Shown piece after piece: positions 15,643 through 24,261 of a stretch of DNA of 31,197 nt (the first letter of the stretch is position 1; every line of letters begins with the position of its first letter). Source of the stretch: Ignavibacteria bacterium (GTDB lineage Bacteria > Bacteroidota > Ignavibacteria > Ignavibacteriales > Melioribacteraceae); the NCBI GenBank assembly GCA_027347805.1, contig DAIEQP010000283.1, positions 1-31,197 on the forward strand, read 5' to 3'. A model generated the notes under the pieces. The model saw only the letters and a list, made by a program, of their open reading frames with translations, made no database searches and was not told where the DNA came from. The position numbers and the translations under genes were made by a program.

Positions 15643-17115
15643 ATGAAATATTTTGAAAGCATACTGGCAATATTATTTTTTGTTTCATCAATAATCTTTT
15701 CGCAGACAGGAGTATTTGAAAATTACTTTCTGGATCAGACCATGCGAATAGATTATTATCATATTGGCAATGCAAATACAGAAATTGTCACAATTGATCA
15801 AATTTATCAATATGGAATTTGGTCGGGCAGCACATTGAACCTGATAGACGATTTTAATAATGGAGCATATTATTATAAAATTTATGATTCGGCAACCGGT
15901 AAACTTATTTTTTCTAGAGGATTCGATAGTTACTTCAAAGAGTATCAAACAGGTGACGATGCGGCAAATGGAGTAAAGAGAACTTATCATGAAAGCGCAA
16001 TAATTCCGTTCCCCAAAAACAAAATCAAATTTGTTCTTGAAAAAAGAGACAAACAAAATAAACTGAATCAAGTTTTCACAAGCGTAATTGATCCGACTGA
16101 CCTGTACATTATAAAAGACGTAGTGAAAGATTCTGAAGTAAAAGTTTATAGAAGTTATTACAGCGGAAACCCTCATAAAAAAGTTGATGTTGCAATTTTA
16201 GGCGATGGTTATTCAAAAAATGACAAAAAGAAATTTGAAAAAGATTTAAAGCGCTATACCGAATTATTTTTTTCACTTGAACCGTACAAATCAAACCGTG
16301 ATAAATTTAATATTTATGGAATATTTAAAGCCTCAGAAGAAAGCGGAATAGATGAACCGGGTGCTAATATTTATAAAAGTACAACGCTCGGAACAAGGTT
16401 TTATTCGCTCGGCTCAGAACGTTATGTTCTAACTGAAGACAATAAAGTTACGCGCGATCTTGCAGCACATGTTCCGTACGATGCAATTTATATTATGTGC
16501 AACAGCGCCCGTTATGGGGGCGGTGGAATCTATAATTTTTATTGCACCTTCTCTGCCGATAATCAATTCAGTCCATACATTTTTCTTCATGAATTTGGCC
16601 ATTCATTCGGAGGGCTGGCAGACGAATACTATACTTCTGATGTTGCCTACAATGAATTTTATCCCGCCGGTTTAGAGCCCGTTGAACCGAATATTACAAG
16701 GCTTCTTGATAAAAACAATTTAAAGTGGAAAAGTGCTGTTACGAATGGTATTGAAATTCCAACTTTGTGGGAAAAGGACAATTATGATAAAATGGATTTG
16801 AACTGGCAAAAAGAAAGAAGGGAATTGAATAAGAAAATCGCCGAGCTCAAAAGAAACCGTGCGGCACAAAAGGACATTGATGCGCTGCAAAATGAATATA
16901 ATGTTAAAGATAAACTTCACAGTGACGAAGTGGATAAATATTTACTAGCTTCAAAATATTGGAATAAAGTCGGGGCATTTGAGGGAGCCGGATATTCATC
17001 AAAAGGAATGTACCGCTCGATGCTTGATTGTATTATGTTCAGCAAGGGAACGAAACCGTTCTGCAAAGTTTGTGAAGAACACATAAATAAAGTGATTAAA
17101 CATTTTTCAGAATAA
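15643..17115 (+). CDS. Secreted M64-family (IgA peptidase-like) zinc metallopeptidase
   Basis: A 490-residue exported peptidase. The signal peptide ends near FSQ (residue 21). Residues 25-160 form a beta-rich N-terminal domain, and the peptidase M64 domain follows from about residue 180 (VDVAILGDGYSKNDKKKFEK). The zinc site is HEFGHSFGGLADEYY: His316 and His320 ligands, catalytic Glu317, and the downstream Asp327/Glu328 of the DEY motif. Families of this type in Bacteroides and Clostridium include IgA-cleaving enzymes, but in an environmental organism the natural substrate is open. A charged helical insertion (about residues 385-430) follows the zinc site. The lipid kinase gene starts 14 bases downstream, so they are probably co-transcribed. 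Confidence 0.9.
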   Translation: MKYFESILAILFFVSSIIFSQTGVFENYFLDQTMRIDYYHIGNANTEIVTIDQIYQYGIWSGSTLNLIDDFNNGAYYYKIYDSATGKLIFSRGFDSYFKEYQTGDDAANGVKRTYHESAIIPFPKNKIKFVLEKRDKQNKLNQVFTSVIDPTDLYIIKDVVKDSEVKVYRSYYSGNPHKKVDVAILGDGYSKNDKKKFEKDLKRYTELFFSLEPYKSNRDKFNIYGIFKASEESGIDEPGANIYKSTTLGTRFYSLGSERYVLTEDNKVTRDLAAHVPYDAIYIMCNSARYGGGGIYNFYCTFSADNQFSPYIFLHEFGHSFGGLADEYYTSDVAYNEFYPAGLEPVEPNITRLLDKNNLKWKSAVTNGIEIPTLWEKDNYDKMDLNWQKERRELNKKIAELKRNRAAQKDIDALQNEYNVKDKLHSDEVDKYLLASKYWNKVGAFEGAGYSSKGMYRSMLDCIMFSKGTKPFCKVCEEHINKVIKHFSE

Positions 17116-17129
17116 AATTCTGGTATAAA

Positions 17130-18023
17130 ATGAAAATATTTTATCTCTGCAATCCGGCTTCACACGGTGGCAAAGGAGCTAAGTTTTTCAATCTGATTTT
17201 GAATCACTTTGAAAAGAAAAATATTATTCTTGATTCGGTTCAAACAAAATATGCCGGTCATGCTACCGAAATAATCAGGGAATTAGACTTCACAAAGTAT
17301 GATGGCATTGCACTCTCGGGCGGCGATGGAACTTTGTTTGAAGTTATCAACGGATATTTTGCAAACACTTCAGTCAAGAAAATTCCAATCGGTGTTATTC
17401 CTGTTGGAAGAGGAAATGCGTTTGCCAGAGACATTAATCTATTTCCTGAAAAATGGGAAAATGCAGTTGATGCAATTGCCTACCGAAAAACAAAATGGGT
17501 TGATGTTGGATTGTGTAAAACGTTGGACGAAAAATTTTATTTTATAAATATTCTTGGTTTCGGGTTTGTGACTGATGTAGCCAAAACGGCATTTAATCTT
17601 AGAGTTCTGGGGCACCTTTCTTATATAATTGGAGTTCTATATCGAACCATCTTTCTTAAATTTTATAATTTAAAAATCGAAGCTGACGGAAAAATATTTA
17701 ACAGACAAAATGTTTTTACCGAAATCTCGAATACATGTTATACAGGTAAAGATTTTTTTATGGCGCCGGCAGCCGTAATCGATGATGGCTATCTGGATAT
17801 TACACTGCTTAATAAACTTTCTCGTATAAAAATTTTGCAGGCGCTTCCTAAAATATTTACAGGCGATCATGTGAAAATGAATGAGGTGGAATCGTTCAAG
17901 GCAAAAAAAATAAAAATTGAAACAGAGAAACCAAAACTATTAACTCCTGATGGACAATTAACTGGTTCGACACCAATTGAAATCGAATGCATCAATAATG
18001 CAATTGAAGTTTTTGTTTATTAA
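17130..18023 (+). CDS. Diacylglycerol kinase-family lipid kinase
   Basis: A 297-residue ATP-dependent lipid kinase of the DgkB/YegS type. The N-terminus IFYLCNPASHGGKG is the first nucleotide-binding block. GGDGTLFEVINGY (from Gly64) is the family's invariant ATP-binding motif, and IGVIPVGRGNAFARDINL follows at about residues 86-103. The C-terminal beta domain includes FFMAPAAVIDDGYLDITLL and TPDGQLTGSTPIEIE, which carries the conserved aspartate region. Substrate could be diacylglycerol, phosphatidylglycerol or another long-chain lipid; the sequence does not decide. It acts at the cytoplasmic membrane face. Confidence 0.9.
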   Translation: MKIFYLCNPASHGGKGAKFFNLILNHFEKKNIILDSVQTKYAGHATEIIRELDFTKYDGIALSGGDGTLFEVINGYFANTSVKKIPIGVIPVGRGNAFARDINLFPEKWENAVDAIAYRKTKWVDVGLCKTLDEKFYFINILGFGFVTDVAKTAFNLRVLGHLSYIIGVLYRTIFLKFYNLKIEADGKIFNRQNVFTEISNTCYTGKDFFMAPAAVIDDGYLDITLLNKLSRIKILQALPKIFTGDHVKMNEVESFKAKKIKIETEKPKLLTPDGQLTGSTPIEIECINNAIEVFVY

Positions 18024-18039
18024 CTGCCAAGAATAGTCG

Positions 18040-18063
18040 TTCGGTTAACTGAATTATTTTTTG
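18040..18063 (+). terminator. Weak candidate terminator after the lipid kinase
   Basis: TTCGG (18040-18044) and CTGAA (18049-18053) can form a five-pair stem with one G-T wobble and a TTAA loop, followed by TTATTTTTT. It is short but correctly placed after the stop at 18023. Confidence 0.35.
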
Positions 18064-18113
18064 AACTCAAACGCTATTAAAAATCCCAAGCAATTAGTAA
18101 ATATGATTGCGCT

Positions 18114-19070
18114 TCATTTCCAGGGGAGTTTTGAAAGATCCACATTCCCGCCCGATAAAATAAGCGCTATTCGTTTGTTGGTAAATTTTTCTTTGTTCTC
18201 AAGGATTGCAGCAAGTGTAACAGCACTTGAAGGCTCGATATAAATTTTTAATCCTTCCCAAATAATTTTCATTGCTTCAATAATTGATGTTTCAGTAACG
18301 GTTATAATTTCGCTTATATTATTCGAAATTATTTCAAATGTACGCTGGCTTAAACTCGTCAGCAAGCCGTCGCAAATAGTTTGCGGATTAACAGAAGGAT
18401 AAATTTTTCCATCCCTGATTGAGCGATAAGCATCATCAGCGCCTAGCGGCTCTGCGCCAATTACTTTTGTTGTAGGAGAATAATATTTTGTGCTTAAGCA
18501 GGTCCCGCTGCATAAGCCGCCTCCGCCAATTGGTGAAATTATATAATCCAGCTCATCAACTTCTTCATAGATTTCCTTTGCTGCAGTTGCCTGACCGGCG
18601 ATGATTGAATAATTATCAAACGGATGTATAAAAATTGCACCGGTCTCTTCAACTATTTTGTTTAGAGTTTCTTCTCGTGATTCTAATGTCGGCTCGCAGA
18701 AAGTGATTTTCGCTCCATGTTCTGCAACACCATTCTTTTTTATTTCGGGTGCAGTATGAGGCATTACAATATAAGCCGGCACATTCTTGAGTTTTGCCGC
18801 CAATGAAAGTGCTGCAGCATGATTCCCGGATGAATGCGTTGCGACTCCTTTTTTTAATTCGGCTTCACCAAGTGATAAGACAGCATTACTTGCTCCACGA
18901 AATTTAAATGCGCCCACTTGCTGAAAAGTTTCGCATTTGAAAGACAATTCGCATCCAATAAGTTTATTAATTATTGTTGAATTCATAATTGGAGTGCGGA
19001 CAATTTGTTTCCTGATTCTGGAATGCGCTTCAATTATATGATCATTAGTTGGTTCTTTTTCTAAAAACAT
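18114..19070 (-). CDS. PLP-dependent threonine/serine dehydratase-like enzyme
   Basis: A 318-residue fold-type II pyridoxal-phosphate enzyme. The Schiff-base lysine is Lys56 in GAFKFRGASNAV. SSGNHAAALSLAA (about 80-92) binds the substrate carboxylate, and SPIGGGGLCSGTC (glycine loop 182-185) holds the cofactor phosphate. LILSGGNVDLSKL near the end is also typical. There is no C-terminal ACT regulatory domain, as in catabolic threonine dehydratase or serine racemase rather than feedback-inhibited biosynthetic IlvA. Likely reactions are threonine or serine deamination, or serine racemisation. AAGGG close to the start supports the ATG. The gene lies eight bases after the GAF-phosphatase stop, so both probably share a transcript. 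Confidence 0.88.
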   Translation of the reverse strand: MFLEKEPTNDHIIEAHSRIRKQIVRTPIMNSTIINKLIGCELSFKCETFQQVGAFKFRGASNAVLSLGEAELKKGVATHSSGNHAAALSLAAKLKNVPAYIVMPHTAPEIKKNGVAEHGAKITFCEPTLESREETLNKIVEETGAIFIHPFDNYSIIAGQATAAKEIYEEVDELDYIISPIGGGGLCSGTCLSTKYYSPTTKVIGAEPLGADDAYRSIRDGKIYPSVNPQTICDGLLTSLSQRTFEIISNNISEIITVTETSIIEAMKIIWEGLKIYIEPSSAVTLAAILENKEKFTNKRIALILSGGNVDLSKLPWK

Positions 19071-19078
19071 AATCCCTT

Positions 19079-20377
19079 CTATTTAATACGTAGAATACCA
19101 AGTATAATATCATCGCTTTGTTCAGCTTCGCCGCGATAGTTTTTTAATTCATCAAATATTGTTTTCGATAAATTATCCGGCGAGAAATTTTTGTTAGTTA
19201 AAATTAAACTTTCGAATTTCTCTTCTCCAAATTCTTCTTGTTTTGAATTCATCGCTTCGGGAATTCCATCAGTATAAAATACAATTAAATCATTCTCCTG
19301 CAGACTTACTGTTTCGGATGAATATGGCAAATCTATATTTCCAAGCATCAGGCCGCCGATTGAAAGCTTTGATAATTTTTCAGCGCCATTTTTTAAAAGA
19401 TAAATCGGGTTATGCCCCGCATTAATGCTTAACAGATTTTTTGACTCGCTGTTGAAAAATCCAAACCAGGCGGTTGCAAATTTATCTGGTGTTGTTGAAC
19501 TAATTAAAAAACGATTAAATGACTGCACCATATCAATTGGATCTATCTTTTCTTTACGTATAATAAAATAAAATTGCAGGAACGAATAAAGCGTTGAAAC
19601 AATTAATGCTGCAGGAACACTTTTACCGGAAACATCTGCAACAAAAAACAATGTGTTTGCGTCATCAATCTTAATTACTGTAAAATAATCTCCACCAACT
19701 TCTTTTGCAGATTTTAATCTAACACTAATATCAATGTTATTTATATTGGGGATTTTTTCAGGAAGAAAACGTTTCTGAATTTTGTATGCTGTTTCTAATT
19801 CGAGTTTTGTCTGCTGGGCCTTTAATTCTATCTCGATCAAGCGTTCATTTTCAATAGCAATTGCACACTGCGCAGAAAGGGATTCAAACAATTGTAAATC
19901 TTCTTTCGAAAACGGCTCATTATTTTTCTTATTGATAGATTGAATTACACCGACCAACTCGTTTTTATTTATCATCGGAACGCAAATCATATTGCGGGTA
20001 TAGAAACCTGTTGATATATCAAAGCTTTTATTAAAGCGGGGATCGCTGTAGCAGTCGTTTATTATTAAGGATTCCTTTTTTTCGGCAACCCATCCTGCAA
20101 TTCCTTCACCAAGATTAACTGCTCTTGATTTTAATGTTGTTGCGGTACCCCCGGCAATTGTATGAAAATAAAGAGCCTTCTCCTCTTTATTAAAAAGTAA
20201 TAACGAGGCGGCTTCCGAGTCGAGAAGTTTTTTACTGGCAGTAATAATCTGATCTAGAAGTTCCTGAAGAGGTTTATGAATTGACAGCTCATGAATTATG
20301 TTTTGAAAAAATTTTATTCTTTTTAATAGGGAAACATAATCGTGCTTATTAAGTTCTATGGTTGAATGAGTTGCCAT
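19079..20377 (-). CDS. GAF-domain SpoIIE/PP2C-type serine phosphatase
   Basis: A 432-residue cytoplasmic signalling phosphatase. A GAF sensor domain covers about residues 41-178 (EAASLLLFNKEEKALYFHTI, NLGEGIAGWVAEKKESLIIN). A helical linker (about 180-212) leads into a SpoIIE-like PP2C domain. That domain has the metal-binding blocks VGGDYF, FVADVSGKSVPAALIVS, FYTDGIPEAMN and QSDDIILGILR, so catalysis should be intact. Enzymes of this class dephosphorylate STAS-domain anti-anti-sigma proteins in partner-switching pathways. Two STAS-like genes lie about 3 kb upstream on the same strand; a link is only a hypothesis. No transmembrane segment or response-regulator domain is present. Confidence 0.92.
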   Translation of the reverse strand: MATHSTIELNKHDYVSLLKRIKFFQNIIHELSIHKPLQELLDQIITASKKLLDSEAASLLLFNKEEKALYFHTIAGGTATTLKSRAVNLGEGIAGWVAEKKESLIINDCYSDPRFNKSFDISTGFYTRNMICVPMINKNELVGVIQSINKKNNEPFSKEDLQLFESLSAQCAIAIENERLIEIELKAQQTKLELETAYKIQKRFLPEKIPNINNIDISVRLKSAKEVGGDYFTVIKIDDANTLFFVADVSGKSVPAALIVSTLYSFLQFYFIIRKEKIDPIDMVQSFNRFLISSTTPDKFATAWFGFFNSESKNLLSINAGHNPIYLLKNGAEKLSKLSIGGLMLGNIDLPYSSETVSLQENDLIVFYTDGIPEAMNSKQEEFGEEKFESLILTNKNFSPDNLSKTIFDELKNYRGEAEQSDDIILGILRIK

Positions 20378-20511
20378 AGCTTTCTTTCGTATAAGTGATG
20401 AAGTGTGGAAAGCAATTTACGTAGATAGTTTTTAATTGTGGAGAAAAAAATAGAAAGATTTTGTTAATGGATTAATGGGTCGGAATTTACTCGTTAACCG
20501 TTATTAAAAAA

Positions 20512-20532
20512 GGGTCGAATTTAATTCGACCC
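20512..20532 (-). terminator. Intrinsic terminator for valS
   Basis: GGGTCGAAT (20512-20520) and ATTCGACCC (20524-20532) form a perfect nine-base stem with a three-base loop. Read on the minus strand it is followed directly by TTTTTTAATAA, a classic Rho-independent terminator, eleven bases after the valS stop. Confidence 0.9.
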
Positions 20533-20543
20533 AATTGGAAAAT

Positions 20544-23165
20544 TTATTCAAGATTATCTAAGATCGATTGAAGTTTATCTAAAGCTTTTTCCATATCGTG
20601 CATTTTCATTTTCTCACGTTCAATCACATCTACAGGGGCTTTGGCAACAAAATTTTCGTTCTCCAATTTTTTTCTTACACCGTTAAAACTGTTTAAAACT
20701 CTTGCCATTTCTTTTTCTATACGTGCACGTTCAACGTTAATGTCAATCAATCCTTCAAGAGGAATAAAAATATCGCATCCCTTAACTACTGCAGAAGCAC
20801 ATGCTTTTGGTTTATCAAGATTTTCGTCAACGGTAAGCTGGTCTATTCTGACAAGCGATTTAATGTAGCGTTCCTGGGCAAATGTAACAGCGGCACTTTT
20901 GAGAAATACATTTATTTGTTTTGATGGAGCAATATTTATTTCACCGCGGATATTTCTAATTGCAGTAACAACATTCTGCACAAATTCAATTTCCCTTTCT
21001 GCCTGAATATCGACAAGAGTTGAATCATATTTGGGGTAAGAAATTGTAGAAATACTTTCACCAGTTTTTCTTTCATCAAGCAGCTGCCAGATTTCTTCTG
21101 TTATAAACGGCATAAACGGATGAACAAGTTTCAGCATATCTTCAAATAAAGATATTGCTCTTGATAGAACTGCCGATTTAACTTCATCGGTACCATTATA
21201 TAAACGGGTTTTGGATAGTTCAACAAACCAATCACAGAAGTCATTCCACACATAACTGTAAATTAATTTTGAAGCATAGTTAACTTCGAATTTATCCAGA
21301 GCATCATTTACTTCTTTTATTGTTTGATTGAAACGGGAGATAATCCATTTATCGGTAAAATCCATGTGTTTATGTTTCAAAAACGGATCAAGTTTTATAT
21401 TCTGGGCGTTCATCAATAAAAATCTTCCCGCATTCCACATTTTATTTGCAAAATTTCTGCCAAGCTCAACCATTTCATTTGAGAATAGAACATCCTGGCC
21501 AAGCGGTGCGATGTAAGTCATTGTAAATCGAAGGGCATCCGTTCCATATTCTGCCATTAAGTCTAACGGATCTGGAGAGTTGCCGAGTGATTTACTCATT
21601 TTTCTTCCCTGTGCATCGCGGACCAAACTTGTGAAGTAAACATCTTTGAATGGAATATCTCCCATGAAATATTCGCCGGCAATAATCATTCTCGCAACCC
21701 AGAAGAAAATAATATCCGGCGCAGTCACAAGAAGATCGGTTGGGTAATAATATTTTTGGTCGTGTTGGTTAGTAAAAACATCCTGCGCCCACAACCAGCT
21801 TGATGCCCATGTATCAAGCACATCATCATCCTGGTGCCAGTTTTCTATATCAGCCGGGGGAATAACATCGCAATATATTTCTTTTGTGTTGTTATGATAC
21901 CAAACAGGAATTCTGTGTCCCCACCATAATTGTCTTGATATACACCAATCACGGATATTTGTCATCCAGTGCTCGTAAGTTTTTACCCAGTGTTCAGGAT
22001 GGAATTTTACTTTTCCTTCCTGAACAACTTTTAAAGCGGGCTTGCAAAGATCTTCCATTTTCATGAACCATTGTTCGCTAAGATATGGTTCAATAGGAAC
22101 GTTTCCTCTTTGAGAATATCCGACTTTGTTAGTGTAGTTTTCAATTTTTTCTACAAGCCCGAGTTCCTGCATTCTTGAAACAACTTTTTCACGAACAATG
22201 TATCTATCAAGTTCCTGGAATTCAGGCGGAACATTTCCGTTTGTTGTTGCATCTTCATTGAAAATATTTATCATTTCAAGATTATTGCGCTGCGCCATAT
22301 CGTAATCGTTTACATCATGTGCCGGTGTAACTTTAACAGCGCCGGTTCCAAATTCTTTATCAACATAAGAGTCTGCAAAAAGAGGAATTTCTCTTCCGAC
22401 AATCGGAAGCACAATTGTTTTACCTATCAAATGTTTATATCGTTCATCTTCAGGATTGACAGCAACGCCAGTATCCCCGAGCATCGTTTCAGGTCTTGTT
22501 GTTGCAACAATTACAAATTCATTTGTTTCTTTAACTGGATATTTGAAATACCAGAGCTTTCCTTGAATTTCTTTATAGAAAACTTCTTCATCGGAAATGG
22601 CAGATTTAGAAGCAGGATCCCAGTTTACCATTCTGTAGCCGCGGTAGATTAATCCTTCCTTGTAAAGCTTTACAAAGGCCTCGATTACTTTTTTATAGTA
22701 ATGTTCATCCATTGTAAAACGTTCTCGCTGCCAATCGCAGCTTACTCCAAGTTTTCTTAACTGTTGAAAAATTATTCCACCATATTTTTCTTTCCAGTTA
22801 TAACAATGTTTTAGAAATTCTTCGCGGCTGATCTGATCTTTTGTTATGTGTTGTTCTTTTAGCAAAGCAACAACTTTTGCTTCGGTTGCAATTGAAGCAT
22901 GATCAATTCCCGGAACCCAGCATGCATTAAATCCCATCATTCTTTTATAGCGAATGTAAATATCCTGGAGTGTATTGTTAAGAATATGGCCAATGTGCAA
23001 AATGCCTGTAATGTTTGGCGGGGGAATAACAATTGTATATGCTTTTTTATTTTCGTCAAGTTCGGAATGATAAAGATTATGTTCTTCCCAGTATTTGTAC
23101 CACTTATCTTCGATGTCTTTCGGGCTATAAGCTTTTGGGATATCTTCTAAATTTTTAGGATGCAT
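20544..23165 (-). CDS. valS: Valyl-tRNA synthetase
   Basis: A complete 873-residue class I aminoacyl-tRNA synthetase that charges tRNA-Val. The HIGH signature is at 57-60 (ITGILHIGH), and KMSKS is at 522-526 (GRKMSKSLGNSPDPLDL). The inserted CP1 editing domain, which removes misacylated threonine, is present (ATTRPETMLGDTGVAVNPED near 221-240; GTGAVKVTPAHD near 273-284). An anticodon-binding helical domain follows (about 610-760), and the C-terminal coiled-coil arm is at about 805-873. Length is normal for a bacterial ValRS. The gene stands alone between a promoter candidate with a TATATTTG box upstream and a strong terminator downstream. No T-box or other leader structure is seen in the 97-base gap. 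Confidence 0.98.
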   Translation of the reverse strand: MHPKNLEDIPKAYSPKDIEDKWYKYWEEHNLYHSELDENKKAYTIVIPPPNITGILHIGHILNNTLQDIYIRYKRMMGFNACWVPGIDHASIATEAKVVALLKEQHITKDQISREEFLKHCYNWKEKYGGIIFQQLRKLGVSCDWQRERFTMDEHYYKKVIEAFVKLYKEGLIYRGYRMVNWDPASKSAISDEEVFYKEIQGKLWYFKYPVKETNEFVIVATTRPETMLGDTGVAVNPEDERYKHLIGKTIVLPIVGREIPLFADSYVDKEFGTGAVKVTPAHDVNDYDMAQRNNLEMINIFNEDATTNGNVPPEFQELDRYIVREKVVSRMQELGLVEKIENYTNKVGYSQRGNVPIEPYLSEQWFMKMEDLCKPALKVVQEGKVKFHPEHWVKTYEHWMTNIRDWCISRQLWWGHRIPVWYHNNTKEIYCDVIPPADIENWHQDDDVLDTWASSWLWAQDVFTNQHDQKYYYPTDLLVTAPDIIFFWVARMIIAGEYFMGDIPFKDVYFTSLVRDAQGRKMSKSLGNSPDPLDLMAEYGTDALRFTMTYIAPLGQDVLFSNEMVELGRNFANKMWNAGRFLLMNAQNIKLDPFLKHKHMDFTDKWIISRFNQTIKEVNDALDKFEVNYASKLIYSYVWNDFCDWFVELSKTRLYNGTDEVKSAVLSRAISLFEDMLKLVHPFMPFITEEIWQLLDERKTGESISTISYPKYDSTLVDIQAEREIEFVQNVVTAIRNIRGEINIAPSKQINVFLKSAAVTFAQERYIKSLVRIDQLTVDENLDKPKACASAVVKGCDIFIPLEGLIDINVERARIEKEMARVLNSFNGVRKKLENENFVAKAPVDVIEREKMKMHDMEKALDKLQSILDNLE

Positions 23166-23194
23166 TTATTACTCAATATTTTTAATAAGTGGGG

Positions 23195-23226
23195 CAAATA
23201 TAAAAAAACTTGAGGCGTAATTCAGA
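23195..23226 (-). promoter_or_regulatory. Candidate Bacteroidota-type promoter for valS
   Basis: On the minus strand, TATATTTG (23202 down to 23195) matches the TAnnTTTG -7 consensus. TCTG (23226 down to 23223), 20 bases further upstream, is a three-of-four match to the -33 TTTG. The -7 box ends about 30 bases before the valS ATG. Confidence 0.45.
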
Positions 23227-23262
23227 CTTGCGGACGAATGAAAAAAATTAATCGCTATTAAA

Positions 23263-23667
23263 TCATTTCATTTCTTCGAGCCATTTAAATCCTTCATTTG
23301 GATCTGAGAATAGTTTAACTGTAATACCCTTGCTTGTATATTGATCCATAAAAAACTTCATATTCAATTGTCCCATTACAAGTTCCGGCAGTATAAGCGC
23401 CCAATATTTCCATCCGGCTTTTATAATTAGAGGCGCCCAAATTTTTAGTCCCCATTCAGCATCATCTTTAGAAAGAATTCCTCCTTTCCTTCCATCTGAT
23501 AACCATTTAATTGCGTTGTTGCTTTTTAAAACTTCAAGTCCTTCGGTTAAAGCATGACGGTATGGTTCACCGGAAAACGGTTTGTGTAATTCAAGGTGAA
23601 CGATTTTGGGCTCGGGATAAAAATAGATAGCATAATAAGGAGTATCTATAATGGTCGTTTTAGACAT
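23263..23667 (-). CDS. STAS/SpoIIAA-like small protein, copy A
   Basis: A 134-residue cytoplasmic protein that resembles small STAS or SEC14-like proteins often seen in Bacteroidota; function unknown. The conserved core is NAIKWLSDGRKGGILSKDDA, EWG, then AGWKYWALILPELVMGQLNM, and the C-terminus GITVKLFSDPNEGFKWLEEM has the strand-helix ending of STAS folds. Ser57 in WLSD is a candidate phosphorylation site by position, but this is inference. It aligns without gaps to the neighbouring copy B, with about half of all positions identical by my count. AGGAG lies just before the ATG. The region to valS carries the valS promoter, so this gene is probably not part of the valS transcript. Confidence 0.7.
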   Translation of the reverse strand: MSKTTIIDTPYYAIYFYPEPKIVHLELHKPFSGEPYRHALTEGLEVLKSNNAIKWLSDGRKGGILSKDDAEWGLKIWAPLIIKAGWKYWALILPELVMGQLNMKFFMDQYTSKGITVKLFSDPNEGFKWLEEMK

Positions 23668-23783
23668 AATTACTCCTAAAAAATCGTAGATTTATTTTAA
23701 GTAGAAGTTAAAAGAATGATAATAAATATCCAAGCCAATTATTGAGAGATGAAGTTAAGAATGTGGAATTTAGAAGTTCAAAA

Positions 23784-24188
23784 CTATTCAACCGACTTTA
23801 ACCAATTAAGAGCTTCTTCGCTGTTGGTGAACAACTTAATTATTAAGCCTTTTCTGGTATAATCATCAATTGCGAGATTCATATTTAATTGACCCAGTAT
23901 AATCTCAGGAAGAATAAGCGCCCAATATTTCCAGCCGGCTTCAATCGCTTTCGACGCAAATACAGTGGCACCCCACTCGGAATCTTCTGGTGTTAATGAT
24001 CCGCCAAGTCGATCATCAGAGAGCCATTTACATGCATTGCGGTCTCTAAGTAATTCTACTCCTTTTAACAAAGTAGAGCGAAGAGGATCGCCTTTTAAAA
24101 ATCTATGAAGCTGGTGATGAACTATCTTTCCTTCTTCATGAAACCATAAAGAAATATCCGCGTTATCAATTATTGTAATTGTTGCCAT
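23784..24188 (-). CDS. STAS/SpoIIAA-like small protein, copy B
   Basis: A 134-residue paralogue of the gene that follows it on the minus strand, identical in length and alignable without gaps (about 65 of 134 positions the same by eye). The shared blocks are KWLSD.R.GG, AGWKYWALILPE, GQLNM and KLF, so these are likely the functional surface; the N-terminal 20 residues and last helix differ more. No membrane segment or signal peptide is present. The two copies are 116 bases apart and each may have its own promoter (a TATATTTG box lies upstream of this one), so they look like an old tandem duplication that has diverged. Confidence 0.7.
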   Translation of the reverse strand: MATITIIDNADISLWFHEEGKIVHHQLHRFLKGDPLRSTLLKGVELLRDRNACKWLSDDRLGGSLTPEDSEWGATVFASKAIEAGWKYWALILPEIILGQLNMNLAIDDYTRKGLIIKLFTNSEEALNWLKSVE

Positions 24189-24216
24189 AATTTTTCTGTT
24201 TTTTAATAGTTACCTG

Positions 24217-24224
24217 CAAATATA
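24217..24224 (-). promoter_or_regulatory. Candidate -7 element for STAS-like copy B
   Basis: Read on the minus strand this is TATATTTG, identical to the box before valS and a full TAnnTTTG match, 28 bases before the ATG at 24188. No convincing -33 element is seen. Confidence 0.35.
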
Positions 24225-24261
24225 ATCTAATAATTTATATACACTTGTTAAAAAAGTTAAA

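Noticed and set aside
15688..16176. A 162-codon minus-strand open frame opposite the M64 gene
   Set aside because: It is fully covered by a well-supported metallopeptidase gene and looks like an AT-rich shadow frame.
22317..22652. A 111-codon open frame on the plus strand within valS
   Set aside because: It lies wholly inside the conserved valS gene and its translation is Phe/Cys-rich without domain features.
23166..23262. T-box or other riboswitch ahead of valS
   Set aside because: The 97-base gap shows no stable stem-loops and no T-box sequence; a simple promoter explains it.
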